Source: Amycolatopsis rubida
Lineage (GTDB): Bacteria > Actinomycetota > Actinomycetes > Mycobacteriales > Pseudonocardiaceae
Length of the DNA: 64,000 nucleotides
Assembly: GCF_900115345.1 (NCBI RefSeq)
Contig: NZ_FOWC01000005.1
Coordinates: 434,001-498,000, forward strand
Direction of reading: 5' to 3'
The number at the start of each line of letters is the position of its first letter. Position 1 is the first letter of the stretch. Position numbers and translations under genes: made by a program. This document shows, in pieces, positions 53,553 through 61,290 of the stretch. The notes beneath the pieces were generated by a model. That model had not been told where the DNA came from, ran no database searches, and saw only the letters and a list, made by a program, of their open reading frames with translations.

Positions 53553-54659
53553 TCAGCGGATCTTGTCCAGCCGGGAGAGCGTCTCGTCGAATCCCCGCAC
53601 CAGATCCGCCAGCACCTCGGCCACCGGGCGGACCCGGTCCATCCGGCCGACGATCTGGCCCACCGGCATCGACACCACCGACGGGTCCGCCGCGGCGTGG
53701 ATCCGGTTGTGCGCGTGGGAAACCAGCAGGTTCTGCAACGGCATCGGCAACGGTTCCGGCGCACCCGGCGCCGCCCAGGCCTCCGTCCAGCGGGTCTTCA
53801 GCAGGCGGGCGGGCTTGCCCGTGTAGATCCGCGTCCGGACGGTGTCCGCGGAGGTCGCCGCGACCAGTGCGTTCTGCATCGCCTCCGATTCGGGCATCGT
53901 CTGGAGGTACTCCTGGGTCGCGAGCCAGTACGAGCCCATCCACGCGCCCGACGCGCCAAGGGCCAGTGCGGCGGCGACCTGGCGGCCGGAGCCGATTCCT
54001 CCGGCCGCCAGGACCGGGGCGCGGTCGCCGACCGCGTCCACGATCTCCGGGACCAGCACCATGGTCGCGATCTCGCCGGTGTGGCCGCCTGCCTCGTGTC
54101 CTTGTGCGACAACGAGATCCACGCCGTTGTCGACGTGCCGCACGGCGTGCGAGCCCTTTCCCGCGAGGGCCGCCACCGGGACGCCCGCCTCGTGGGCGCG
54201 GGTGATCACGTCGACCGGGGGCGAGCCCAGTGCGTTGGCGATCAGGCTGATCCGGTGCTTCAGCGCGACGTCCACATGGGACCGGGCGACGGAGTGCAGC
54301 CAGCCCAGAACCCCGGCGCGTTCGCCGGTGTCGTCAGGCAGCGGCGGGACCGCGAGATCCTTCAGCACTTTGTCGACGAATTCCCGGTGCCCCGGCGGGA
54401 TCAGCTCGTTCAGGTCGGTCTGGGTGCCTTCGGAAGGGATCTTCGCCGGCATCACGATGTCGACGCCGTAAGGCTTTCCGCCGGTGTTTTCGTCCATCCA
54501 GGACAGCACCGCGTCGAGTTCCGCGGCGTCGTTGAACCGGACGCAGCCCAGCACGCCCATGCCGCCCGCGCGGCTGATCGCGGCCGCGACGTGTTCCGAC
54601 GGGGTGAATCCGAAGATCGGCACCTCGATGCCGAACCGGTCGCACAACGATGTGCGCAT
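53553..54659 (-). CDS. Nitronate monooxygenase-like FMN oxidoreductase
   Basis: 368 residues from ATG 54657-54659. The TIM-barrel FMN family signature is visible as VDLVVAQGHEAGGHTGEIAT and APVLAAGGIGSGRQVAAALA with LGASGAWMGSYWLATQE. The N-terminus reads CDRFGIEVPIFGFTPSEHVA. Families with this fold include nitronate monooxygenases and flavin enzymes associated with fatty acid or steroid breakdown in actinobacteria. It lies eight bases downstream of the FadD19-like gene and so is likely co-transcribed with it. A steroid-related role is an inference. Confidence 0.82.
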   Translation of the reverse strand: MRTSLCDRFGIEVPIFGFTPSEHVAAAISRAGGMGVLGCVRFNDAAELDAVLSWMDENTGGKPYGVDIVMPAKIPSEGTQTDLNELIPPGHREFVDKVLKDLAVPPLPDDTGERAGVLGWLHSVARSHVDVALKHRISLIANALGSPPVDVITRAHEAGVPVAALAGKGSHAVRHVDNGVDLVVAQGHEAGGHTGEIATMVLVPEIVDAVGDRAPVLAAGGIGSGRQVAAALALGASGAWMGSYWLATQEYLQTMPESEAMQNALVAATSADTVRTRIYTGKPARLLKTRWTEAWAAPGAPEPLPMPLQNLLVSHAHNRIHAAADPSVVSMPVGQIVGRMDRVRPVAEVLADLVRGFDETLSRLDKIR

Positions 54660-54667
54660 GCGCCCTC

Positions 54668-56263
54668 CTAGGCGGGTTCGTGTTCGGCGGCGTACCGCTG
54701 GGCCCACGGATAATCCGGCTTCCCGCTCGGCGAACGGCCGATTTCCTCGGCCAGCCACACCGTCCGCGGCACCTTGTACCCGGCGACCTCAGTCCGCACG
54801 TGCGCTTCCAGCGCGGCCAGATCCGGCCGCACGCCGGGACGCGGCTGGACGACGGCGGCCACGCGCTGGCCGAGCCGGTCGTCCGGGATGCCGATGACCA
54901 GTGCGTCGAAAACGTCCGGGTGCGATTTCAGCGCGCCCTCGACTTCTTCCGGATACACCTTTTCGCCGCCGGTGTTCACGCACTGCGATCCCCGGCCCAG
55001 CAATGTGACCGTGCCGTCTTCCTCGTAGCGCGCGTAGTCTCCCGGCACGACGTAGCGGACGCCGTCCACTTCGGTGAAGATCGTGCGGGTTTTCTCCGGG
55101 TCGCCGTAATAGCCGAGCGGGACGTGGCCGCGGCGGCCGATCAGCCCGATCGCGCCGGGTTTCGGTTCGACGAGCTTGCCGTCGTCGTCGAGCAGGATCG
55201 CGTCCTTGCCGAAGTTCACCCGGGGCCCGGCGGAATGGTCGGAATCCTTGCCCACCATGCCGATTCCGGTGAATCCGCTCTCCGAGGAACCGATCGCGTC
55301 GGTGATCACGACGTTCGGCAGCATCTCCAGGAATTCCTGTTTCACCGAATGCGAGAACAGCGCCGCGTGGCTCGACACCGCGACCAGCGACGACGCGTCG
55401 TAATCGCCGGAGCGATAGGCCTCCACGAGCGGCCGCGCCATCGCGTCGCCGACGATCGTCAGCACCTGCACCTTGTGTTCCTGCACCGCACGCCACACGT
55501 CGTGCGCGTCGAACTGCGGGACGAACACCACCGGGCTGCCGGTGAACAGCGCACCGAACGCGGCCCACTGCGCGGCCCCGTGGATCAGCGGCGCGGCGGG
55601 CAGCCGCACGAGCGAACCGGATTTGCCCTGCTCGCTGAGCGTCCATTCGTCCGGCACGTACTCGCCGGTGACGAAGTTGATGCCGCCGCCCAGCGCGCGC
55701 CAGATGTCCTCGTGCCGCCAGAGCACGCCCTTGGGGTAACCGGTGGTGCCGCCGGTGTAGAGGATGTACAGGTCGTCGGCGCTGCGCTCGCCGAAGTCGC
55801 GTTCGTCCGACTCGCCCTCAAGCGCCGACTCGTACTCGACGCCCGTCTCGTACGGCGTGTCCGAACCGTCCTCGACGACTACAACGTGTTTCAGTTTTGG
55901 CGTTTCCGTCAGCACCGCCGCCACCCGGTCGGAGTAGCGCCGCTCGTGCACCAGCGCCACCAGGTCGGCATTGGTGAACAGATAGCGGAGTTCTCCGTGG
56001 ACGTAGCGGTAGTTCACGTTCACCGCGATCGCGCGCAGTTTGTACGCGGCGAACATGACTTCCAGTGCCTCGATGGAGTTCCGGGAATAGACACCGATGT
56101 GGGAACCGGGTCCCACGCCGTGCGCGGCCAGGTGGTGGGCCAGCTTGTTCGCGCGTTTCTCCAGCTGCGCGAAGCTGACCTGGCGTCCGCCGCACACGAC
56201 CGCGACGCGTTCCGGCACGGCGTCGACGGCGTGCTCGAGTAGATCCGCGATGTTGAGTGCCAC
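54668..56263 (-). CDS. fadD19: Acyl-CoA synthetase, FadD19-like (sterol side chain)
   Basis: 531 residues from GTG 56261-56263. The start VALNIADLLEHAVDAVPERV and NVNYRYVHGELRYLF are close to what I recall of mycobacterial FadD19. AMP-forming motifs: LYTGGTTGYPKGVLWRHEDI, ITDAIGSSESGF, GDYARYEEDGTVTLLGRGS, VNTGGEKVYPEEVEGALKSH and the catalytic Lys in RSPSGKPDYPWA. FadD19 activates the C-24 carboxyl of sterol side chains to CoA esters and is needed for C24-branched sterols in Rhodococcus. It is divergent from the EchA19-like gene, exactly the arrangement in M. tuberculosis (Rv3515c/Rv3516), with a KstR-type site between. Confidence 0.88.
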   Translation of the reverse strand: MALNIADLLEHAVDAVPERVAVVCGGRQVSFAQLEKRANKLAHHLAAHGVGPGSHIGVYSRNSIEALEVMFAAYKLRAIAVNVNYRYVHGELRYLFTNADLVALVHERRYSDRVAAVLTETPKLKHVVVVEDGSDTPYETGVEYESALEGESDERDFGERSADDLYILYTGGTTGYPKGVLWRHEDIWRALGGGINFVTGEYVPDEWTLSEQGKSGSLVRLPAAPLIHGAAQWAAFGALFTGSPVVFVPQFDAHDVWRAVQEHKVQVLTIVGDAMARPLVEAYRSGDYDASSLVAVSSHAALFSHSVKQEFLEMLPNVVITDAIGSSESGFTGIGMVGKDSDHSAGPRVNFGKDAILLDDDGKLVEPKPGAIGLIGRRGHVPLGYYGDPEKTRTIFTEVDGVRYVVPGDYARYEEDGTVTLLGRGSQCVNTGGEKVYPEEVEGALKSHPDVFDALVIGIPDDRLGQRVAAVVQPRPGVRPDLAALEAHVRTEVAGYKVPRTVWLAEEIGRSPSGKPDYPWAQRYAAEHEPA

Positions 56264-56273
56264 GCACCCAAAG

Positions 56274-56287
56274 TAGAACATGTTATC
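56274..56287. promoter_or_regulatory. KstR-type operator between fadD19 and echA19
   Basis: TAGAACATGTTATC matches the KstR core TnnAACnnGTTnnA at every defined position except the last. It lies in the 65-base gap between the two divergent start codons. KstR represses cholesterol catabolism genes in mycolic-acid actinobacteria until sterol CoA thioesters appear. Confidence 0.6.
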
Positions 56288-56328
56288 GTTCTGGGCAATG
56301 ACCCCGGCCAGCTGAGAAGGAGGCCCCG

Positions 56329-57117
56329 GTGGCCGAACCCCACGCACTCGTCAGCCTCGAAGGCCGCACCCTCGTGGTGACGATGAACCGCCCGGAAGCC
56401 CGCAACGCCCTCACCGGCGAAATGCTTTCGATCATGGTCGAGGCCTGGGACCGGGTGGATTCCGACGACCAGGTGCGCAGCTGCGTCCTCACCGGCGCCG
56501 GCGGCGCGTTCTGCGCGGGCGCGGACCTGAAATCCATGTCCCGCAACGCCCCCGGCAAGTCGTTCTCGAACGGTTCCTTCGACCCGAGCCGCATCGAGGG
56601 CCTGCTGAAGGGCCGTCGCCTCACCAAACCGCTCATCGCCGCCGTCGAAGGCCCCGCCATCGCGGGCGGCACGGAAATCCTGCAGGGCACGGACATCCGG
56701 GTGGCCGCGGAGAGCGCGAAATTCGGCGTCTCCGAACCCCGCTGGGGCCTGTTCCCGATGGGCGGCTCGGCCGTGCGGCTGCCCAGGCAGATCCCGTACA
56801 CCGTCGCCGCCGACCTCCTCCTCACCGGCAGGCACATCACCGCCGCGGAGGCACGCGACATCGGCCTGGTGGGCCACGTCGTCCCCGACGGTCAAGCGCT
56901 GGCTCGCGCGCTGGAACTCGCTGAACTGATCAACGACAACGGCCCGCTCGCGATACGCGCGATCCTCAAGACCATCCGCGACACCGAGGCCATGCACGAG
57001 GAAGAAGCCTTCAAACTGGACGCCAAGTACGGCATCGAAGTCTTCGCCTCAGCCGACGCGAAGGAAGGCCCGAAAGCCTTCACCGAAAAGCGCAAACCCC
57101 ACTTCCAAGCCCGCTGA
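56329..57117 (+). CDS. echA19: Enoyl-CoA hydratase, EchA19-like
   Basis: 262 residues from GTG 56329 with AAGGAGG at 56317-56323. Crotonase-fold landmarks: [20 protein letters not shown] (oxyanion hole), [20 protein letters not shown] and [40 protein letters not shown] and the end [13 protein letters not shown] strongly resemble EchA19, which hydrates the steroid side-chain 24-enoyl-CoA. The Glu of GGTEIL is a likely catalytic residue. It is divergent from the FadD19-like gene. A palindrome (PAL copy C) begins ten bases after its stop. Confidence 0.88.
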   Translation: MAEPHALVSLEGRTLVVTMNRPEARNALTGEMLSIMVEAWDRVDSDDQVRSCVLTGAGGAFCAGADLKSMSRNAPGKSFSNGSFDPSRIEGLLKGRRLTKPLIAAVEGPAIAGGTEILQGTDIRVAAESAKFGVSEPRWGLFPMGGSAVRLPRQIPYTVAADLLLTGRHITAAEARDIGLVGHVVPDGQALARALELAELINDNGPLAIRAILKTIRDTEAMHEEEAFKLDAKYGIEVFASADAKEGPKAFTEKRKPHFQAR

Positions 57118-57126
57118 CCCACGTAC

Positions 57127-57173
57127 GTGAGGGGGACCCTGCGGGAATCCGATTCCCGCAGGGTTCCCCTCAC
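57127..57173. repeat. Dispersed palindrome (PAL), copy C
   Basis: The arms 57127-57149 (GTGAGGGGGACCCTGCGGGA...) and 57151-57173 pair along their whole length, with one mismatch or G-T type position. It may terminate echA19 transcription. Confidence 0.85.
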
Positions 57174-57241
57174 TGGCATTGGGCGTGACCCGTTTTGACG
57201 GACATCTCGGATGAGGGGCGCGGGCAGCGTCTCTGGGAAGG

Positions 57242-57565
57242 ATGTTCATCATGGTGTCCATGGGCAAGAAGAGGCCTCAGCGGTCTCGGCGGGTGTTCAC
57301 GCCGGAGTTCAAGGCCGAGATCGTGGGGATGTGCCAGTGTGGCGAGCGGTCGGTCCCGCAGGTGGTGCACGATTTCGAGTTGACCGATTCCGCGGTGCGC
57401 AAGTGGATCAAGCAGGCCGGGATCGACGCCGGGACCCGGACCGACGGCCGGACCAGCGGCGAGCTGGACGAGCTGGCGGCGTTGAAGGCGGAGAACCGCC
57501 GGCTTCGCGAAGACGTCGAGATCCTGAAACGAGCCACGGCTTTCTTCGCGAACGAGACCCGGTGA
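57242..57565 (+). CDS. IS3-family transposase, OrfA
   Basis: 107 residues from ATG 57242; ATGs at 57251 and 57260 are alternatives, and GGGAAGG at 57235-57241 fits 57251 best. The helix-turn-helix region reads FTPEFKAEIVGMCQCGERSV and DSAVRKWIKQAG. The C-terminal leucine-zipper-like helix is LAALKAENRRLREDVEILKR. OrfA binds the element ends. Its stop overlaps the OrfB start (GTGA 57562-57565). I saw no A-rich slippery heptamer for a frameshift fusion. Confidence 0.9.
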   Translation: MFIMVSMGKKRPQRSRRVFTPEFKAEIVGMCQCGERSVPQVVHDFELTDSAVRKWIKQAGIDAGTRTDGRTSGELDELAALKAENRRLREDVEILKRATAFFANETR

Positions 57566-58446
57566 ACGTGTACCCGTTCATCGAGGCGGAGAACGCCGGC
57601 ACCGCCGGCAACGTGAAACGTTCCTGTGAGCTGCTTCAGGTCTCCCGAGCCGCCTACTACGCCCACCGCGCCGCCGCCGGGTCGCGGCGCGACCGCGACG
57701 ACACCGCCCTCTCGCGGAAGATCGCCGAGATCCACGCCTGCTCCGCCGGCACTTACGGCGCCCCGCGAATCCACGCGGAACTGGCCGCGGACGGGGACCG
57801 CCACGGACGGAAGCGGATCGCCCGGCTCATGCGCGCCCAGGGCCTGCGCGGCCGGACGGCCCGACGCTGGCGCACTACCACGATTCCCGATCCCGGGGCC
57901 GGCCCCGCGCCAGACCTCATCCAACGCGACTTCGCCCGCGGCACCGCCGTCAACCAACGCTGGTGCGGCGACATCACCTACATCCACACCTGGGAAGGCT
58001 GGCTCTACCTGGCCACGGTCATCGACATCTCCTCCCGCAAGGTCGTCGGCTGGGCGACCGCGGACAACCTGCGCGCCGACCTGATCGACCACGCGCTGCG
58101 CAACGCGGTCACCCAACGCCGGCCCGGCCCCGGAGTGATCTTCCACTCCGACCGGGGATGCCAGTACACCTCCGGCCAGTACGCACGCCTCGCACGCGAA
58201 CTCGACGTCCGCCTGTCAGTCGGCCGCAAAGGCGAATGCTGGGACAACGCCGTCGCCGAATCATTCTTCGCCACCATCAAAACCGAACTGCTCGACCGGC
58301 AGGCCTGGCCCGCCAAAGCCTTGGCGCGCAAAGCAATCTTCACCTACATCGAAGGCTGGTACAACACCCGCAGACGACACTCCAGCCTCGACTACCACAG
58401 CCCAGCAACCTGGGAAACCCACCACAACCACACACAAGTAGCCTAA
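57562..58446 (+). CDS. IS3-family transposase, OrfB (DDE integrase domain)
   Basis: 294 residues from GTG 57562. The N-terminal part matches HTH_21 (YGAPRIHAELAADGDRHGRK). The catalytic DDE triad is present: RWCGDITYIHTWEG, IFHSDRGCQYTSGQYA and CWDNAVAESFFATIKTEL. The end reads TYIEGWYNTRRRHSSLDYHS, the typical IS3 C-terminus. No frameshift or stop interrupts the gene. Confidence 0.94.
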   Translation: MNVYPFIEAENAGTAGNVKRSCELLQVSRAAYYAHRAAAGSRRDRDDTALSRKIAEIHACSAGTYGAPRIHAELAADGDRHGRKRIARLMRAQGLRGRTARRWRTTTIPDPGAGPAPDLIQRDFARGTAVNQRWCGDITYIHTWEGWLYLATVIDISSRKVVGWATADNLRADLIDHALRNAVTQRRPGPGVIFHSDRGCQYTSGQYARLARELDVRLSVGRKGECWDNAVAESFFATIKTELLDRQAWPAKALARKAIFTYIEGWYNTRRRHSSLDYHSPATWETHHNHTQVA

Positions 58447-58484
58447 CCACGGCACACAACAACCCTGTCCGTCAAAACGGGGCA

Positions 58485-58637
58485 AGCCCACATTCAGTGC
58501 GTCACACGCACCCAACGCCACAGTGGGGCGCTAAACCGCCACCCGCGAACCCCACCGCTACCACCCACCCACACCGTGCACCCCCACCACCAACCGCGGC
58601 CAACGCACCCGGCTCATCAAGGCACCCACACCCCCAC
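58485..58637. other. Remainder of the composite intergenic repeat right of the IS
   Basis: CACATTCAGTGCG...GCACCCAACGCCAC at 58489-58517 and the C/A-rich stretch that follows closely match 40.90-41.04 kb. The shared block around CGCCACCCGCGAACCCCACC occurs in both. No gene is supported. Confidence 0.65.
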
Positions 58638-58677
58638 CACCCCGATACGAAGCCAAAAACACTCAAGCTTCGGGGTG
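58638..58677 (-). repeat. Structured intergenic repeat, copy 4 (inner hairpin missing)
   Basis: CACCCCGATACGAAGC (58638-58653) pairs with GCTTCGGGGTG (58667-58677), as in the outer stem of copies 1-3. The 24-bp inner hairpin is absent and only CAAAAACACTCAA remains between the arms. On the minus strand the loop keeps the conserved TGAGTGT. The minus-strand acyl-CoA synthetase stop begins at 58690, so the position relative to a gene end is the same as in the other copies. Confidence 0.82.
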
Positions 58678-58689
58678 GTGGCCCCCACC

Positions 58690-60219
58690 TCACGACACGT
58701 ACTGCTCCCGCAACTTCCGCTTGTAAAGCTTCCCGTTCGGATCCCGGGGCAGCTCCGGCAAGTAGTCGACCGACCGAGGCAACTTGAACCGAGCCAACCG
58801 AGTCTCCGCGTACGCGAGCAGCTCGGACGTCAGCTCAGCCGACCCCTCAACCCCGTCCGCGGGCTGCACGACGGCCTTGATCTCCTCCCCCCAATCCTCG
58901 TGCGGCACCCCGAACACCGCCACATCCGCCACCTTCGGATGCATCACCAGCTCGCCCTCGATCTCCGCCGGGTAGATGTTCACCCCGCCGGAAATGATCA
59001 TGTCGGCCTTGCGGTCGTGCAGGAACAGATACCCGTCCTCGTCGAGATGCCCGACGTCGCCCAGCGTGAACAGATCCCCGACGCGTGCCTTCTCCGTCTT
59101 GGCCTTGTCCCGGTGGTACTCGAACTTGGAATCGCCCATCTTCATGTACACCGCACCGGTCTCGCCGACCGGCACCTCGTGCCCGCCGTCATCAAGAATC
59201 CGGATCGTCGACCCCGGCCACGGCAACCCGACAGACCCCGGCTTCCGCAACCAGTCCTCGCCGGAAATCACCGTCCCGCCGCCTTCGGTCGCCGCGTAAT
59301 ACTCGGTGACAACCGGCCCCCACCACTCAAGCATCTGCCGCTTGACCTCAAGCGGACAAGGCGCGGCCCCGTGGATCATCACGCGCAGCGAGCTCAGGTC
59401 GTACTTCCCGCGCACCGCCTCCGGCAGGGCAAGCAACCGCCGGAACTGTGTCGGCACCATATGGCTGTGCGTAACCCGATGCCGTTCGATCAGCCGCAGC
59501 ATTTCCTCGGCGTCCCACCGGTCCATCAGCACCGCGGTATGCCCCAGCTGCAGCGAAATAGCCACAAAATTCAACACTGCCGTGTGATACAGCGGCGACC
59601 CGCACAGATGCACGTGCTCGTCGAACGGCCGCAGCCCGAACACGCCGAAGAACCACGTCGAAGCAGCAGGCACCTGATCCGGATCCGCCCCGGTCAACGG
59701 CCGCTTGACGCCTTTGGGCCGCCCAGTCGTGCCCGAGGTGTAGAGCATCGGCGATCCGGCGGTCCGATTGTCCGGCCGCCCCTCGCCCAGCCCCGCGCCC
59801 AGCTCCTCGACGCGGCGGAAGCCAGGCACTGAGCCGACCGAGAACCGCGCCGAAGCGGGCAGTCCGGCTTCGTCGGCCGCGGCCACCGCGACGTCGGCGA
59901 ACCGCTCGTGCGCCAGAAACGCCTTGGCTCCGCTGTCGGAGAGGATGTACGCGACTTCCGGTCCGACCAGATGCCAGTTCACCACCACCACGTACAGCCC
60001 GGTCTGGATCGCCGCGAAGTACGCCGCGACCAGGTCGTCGCCGTTCGGCAGCAGCAGCACCACCGCATCGCCGACGCCGAGGCCGAGTTCGCGCAGCCCC
60101 GAGGCGTACCGGTTGGCTTTCGCCGTCAGATCGCCGTAGGAAATTTCCCGCCCGTCCGGATCCACCAGCGCCACCCGGGCGGGCTCGGCCGCGGCGATGG
60201 TCCACAGTCCCAGGTCCAT
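58690..60219 (-). CDS. Acyl-CoA synthetase (FadD family) under KstR-type operator
   Basis: 509 residues from ATG 60217-60219. A longer GTG start at 60246 would place the operator inside the gene, so the ATG is preferred. AMP-forming motifs: MLYTSGTTGRPKGVKRPLTG, VTEYYAATEGGGTVISGEDW, GDVGHLDEDGYLFLHDRKAD, MIISGGVNIYPAEIEGELVM and the catalytic Lys in LPRDPNGKLYKRKLR. Sequence differs clearly from the FadD19-like enzyme, so it probably activates another sterol intermediate or fatty acid. It shares a promoter region with the Ltp operon. Confidence 0.86.
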   Translation of the reverse strand: MDLGLWTIAAAEPARVALVDPDGREISYGDLTAKANRYASGLRELGLGVGDAVVLLLPNGDDLVAAYFAAIQTGLYVVVVNWHLVGPEVAYILSDSGAKAFLAHERFADVAVAAADEAGLPASARFSVGSVPGFRRVEELGAGLGEGRPDNRTAGSPMLYTSGTTGRPKGVKRPLTGADPDQVPAASTWFFGVFGLRPFDEHVHLCGSPLYHTAVLNFVAISLQLGHTAVLMDRWDAEEMLRLIERHRVTHSHMVPTQFRRLLALPEAVRGKYDLSSLRVMIHGAAPCPLEVKRQMLEWWGPVVTEYYAATEGGGTVISGEDWLRKPGSVGLPWPGSTIRILDDGGHEVPVGETGAVYMKMGDSKFEYHRDKAKTEKARVGDLFTLGDVGHLDEDGYLFLHDRKADMIISGGVNIYPAEIEGELVMHPKVADVAVFGVPHEDWGEEIKAVVQPADGVEGSAELTSELLAYAETRLARFKLPRSVDYLPELPRDPNGKLYKRKLREQYVS

Positions 60220-60231
60220 AGTTCCCAAATC

Positions 60232-60245
60232 TAGAACGCGTTCCA
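60232..60245. promoter_or_regulatory. KstR-type operator (perfect match)
   Basis: TAGAACGCGTTCCA fits TnnAACnnGTTnnA at every defined base. It is 12 bases upstream of the acyl-CoA synthetase ATG and in the divergent promoter of the DUF35-ltp4-ltp3 operon. Confidence 0.7.
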
Positions 60246-60277
60246 CATAGACACAACAGGTTCCTTGCCTCGGATTC

Positions 60278-60291
60278 GAGAACGTGTTTCA
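60278..60291. promoter_or_regulatory. Second KstR-type operator
   Basis: GAGAACGTGTTTCA matches the KstR core except for the first base. It lies just upstream of the GTG at 60301. Two sites in one divergent gap would allow co-repression of both transcripts. Confidence 0.55.
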
Positions 60292-60300
60292 CTCGAAGTC

Positions 60301-61284
60301 GTGACGGTTTCGGATGCCCCTCTGTCGGCGCCGCTCAACGTCGGCTTCGACTACACCCGTTCGACCGGCCCGGTGCTCGGCCGATTCGTCAACGCGCTGC
60401 GCGAACGCCGGATCGAAGGCGTGCGCGGCAGCGACGGACGCGTGCACGTGCCGCCGGTCGAGTACGACCCGGCCACCGCGGACCCGTTGACGGAGTTCGT
60501 CCCGGTCGCCGCGGAAGGCGTTGTCGTTTCCTGGTCCTGGTGCGCGGATCCGCTCGACGGCCAGCCGCTGTCGCGTCCGTTCGCCTGGGTGCTGGTGAAA
60601 CTCGACGGCGCGGACACCAGTCTGCTGCACGCCCTCGACGCCGGCTCCCCGGACAATGTCCACATCGGACAACGCGTGCGCGTGCGGTGGGCGGACGAAA
60701 CCGTCGGCCACATCCGCGACATCGCGTACTTCCTGCCCTCCGGCGCGCCGGACACCACGCCCACCGAGGCTCCCCCGCCGGTGGCGAAGCGCGACGAAGG
60801 CGCGCCGGTCAGCGTGATCATCACGCCGGTGCACCTGAAATACCAGCATTCCGCGTCGCCGGAGGAAAGCCGGTACCTGCGCGGCCTCGCCGAAGGCCGG
60901 ATGCTCGGCCAGCGCTGCCCCGAGTGCGGCAAGGTCTACATCCCGCCGCGCGGCGCGTGCCCGGTGGACGGCGTGCCGACCACCGACGAGGTGGAACTGC
61001 CCGACACCGGCATCGTCACGACGTTCTGCATCGTCAACGTCCCGTTCCTCGGCCAGCGCATCAAACCGCCGTACGTCGCGGCGTACATCCTGCTCGACGG
61101 GGCCGACATCGCCTTCCTGCACCTCGTGCTCGGCTGTGCCGCCGAGGAGGTCCGGATGGGCATGCGGGTGCGCGCCAACTGGCGGCCGCGCGAGGAATGG
61201 TGGACGTCGCTGGAGAACATCAGCCACTTCGAGCCCACCGGCGAACCGGACGCCGCGTACGAGACCTTCGCCCACCACCTGTGA
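60301..61284 (+). CDS. DUF35 / OB-fold protein, probable acyl-CoA-binding partner of the Ltp proteins
   Basis: 327 residues from GTG 60301. The N-terminal half (NVGFDYTRSTGPVLGRFVNA, VVSWSWCADPLDGQPLSRPF) is one OB-like domain. The C-terminal half has the DUF35 rubredoxin-like zinc ribbon, GQRCPECGKVYIPPRGACPV, followed by a second OB-fold (DTGIVTTFCIVNVPFLGQRI). In cholesterol degradation, DUF35 proteins such as ChsH2 bind and hold the CoA substrate for Ltp2. This layout resembles Rv3521, which lies next to ltp4 and ltp3 in M. tuberculosis. It is six bases upstream of ltp4. Confidence 0.85.
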   Translation: MTVSDAPLSAPLNVGFDYTRSTGPVLGRFVNALRERRIEGVRGSDGRVHVPPVEYDPATADPLTEFVPVAAEGVVVSWSWCADPLDGQPLSRPFAWVLVKLDGADTSLLHALDAGSPDNVHIGQRVRVRWADETVGHIRDIAYFLPSGAPDTTPTEAPPPVAKRDEGAPVSVIITPVHLKYQHSASPEESRYLRGLAEGRMLGQRCPECGKVYIPPRGACPVDGVPTTDEVELPDTGIVTTFCIVNVPFLGQRIKPPYVAAYILLDGADIAFLHLVLGCAAEEVRMGMRVRANWRPREEWWTSLENISHFEPTGEPDAAYETFAHHL

Positions 61285-61290
61285 GGAACC

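Larger units (their letters stand above)
57186..58484 (+). mobile_element. IS3-family insertion sequence (1299 bp)
   Basis: Terminal inverted repeats of 19 bp: left 57186-57204 (TGACCCGTTTTGACGGACA) and right 58466-58484, whose complement reads TGCCCCGTTTTGACGGACA. They differ by one base. Between them lie two overlapping transposase genes (orfA, orfB). Ends begin with TG and finish with CA as in IS3 elements. No clear 3-4 bp target duplication is visible (GCG left, AGC right). All catalytic residues seem intact, so the element may still be active. It lies inside the composite repeat shared with 40.8-41.2 kb. Confidence 0.93.

Noticed and set aside
57180-58490. Target-site duplication flanking the IS3 element
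   Set aside because: GCG on the left and AGC on the right do not match; flanks are related only as parts of the surrounding repeat.
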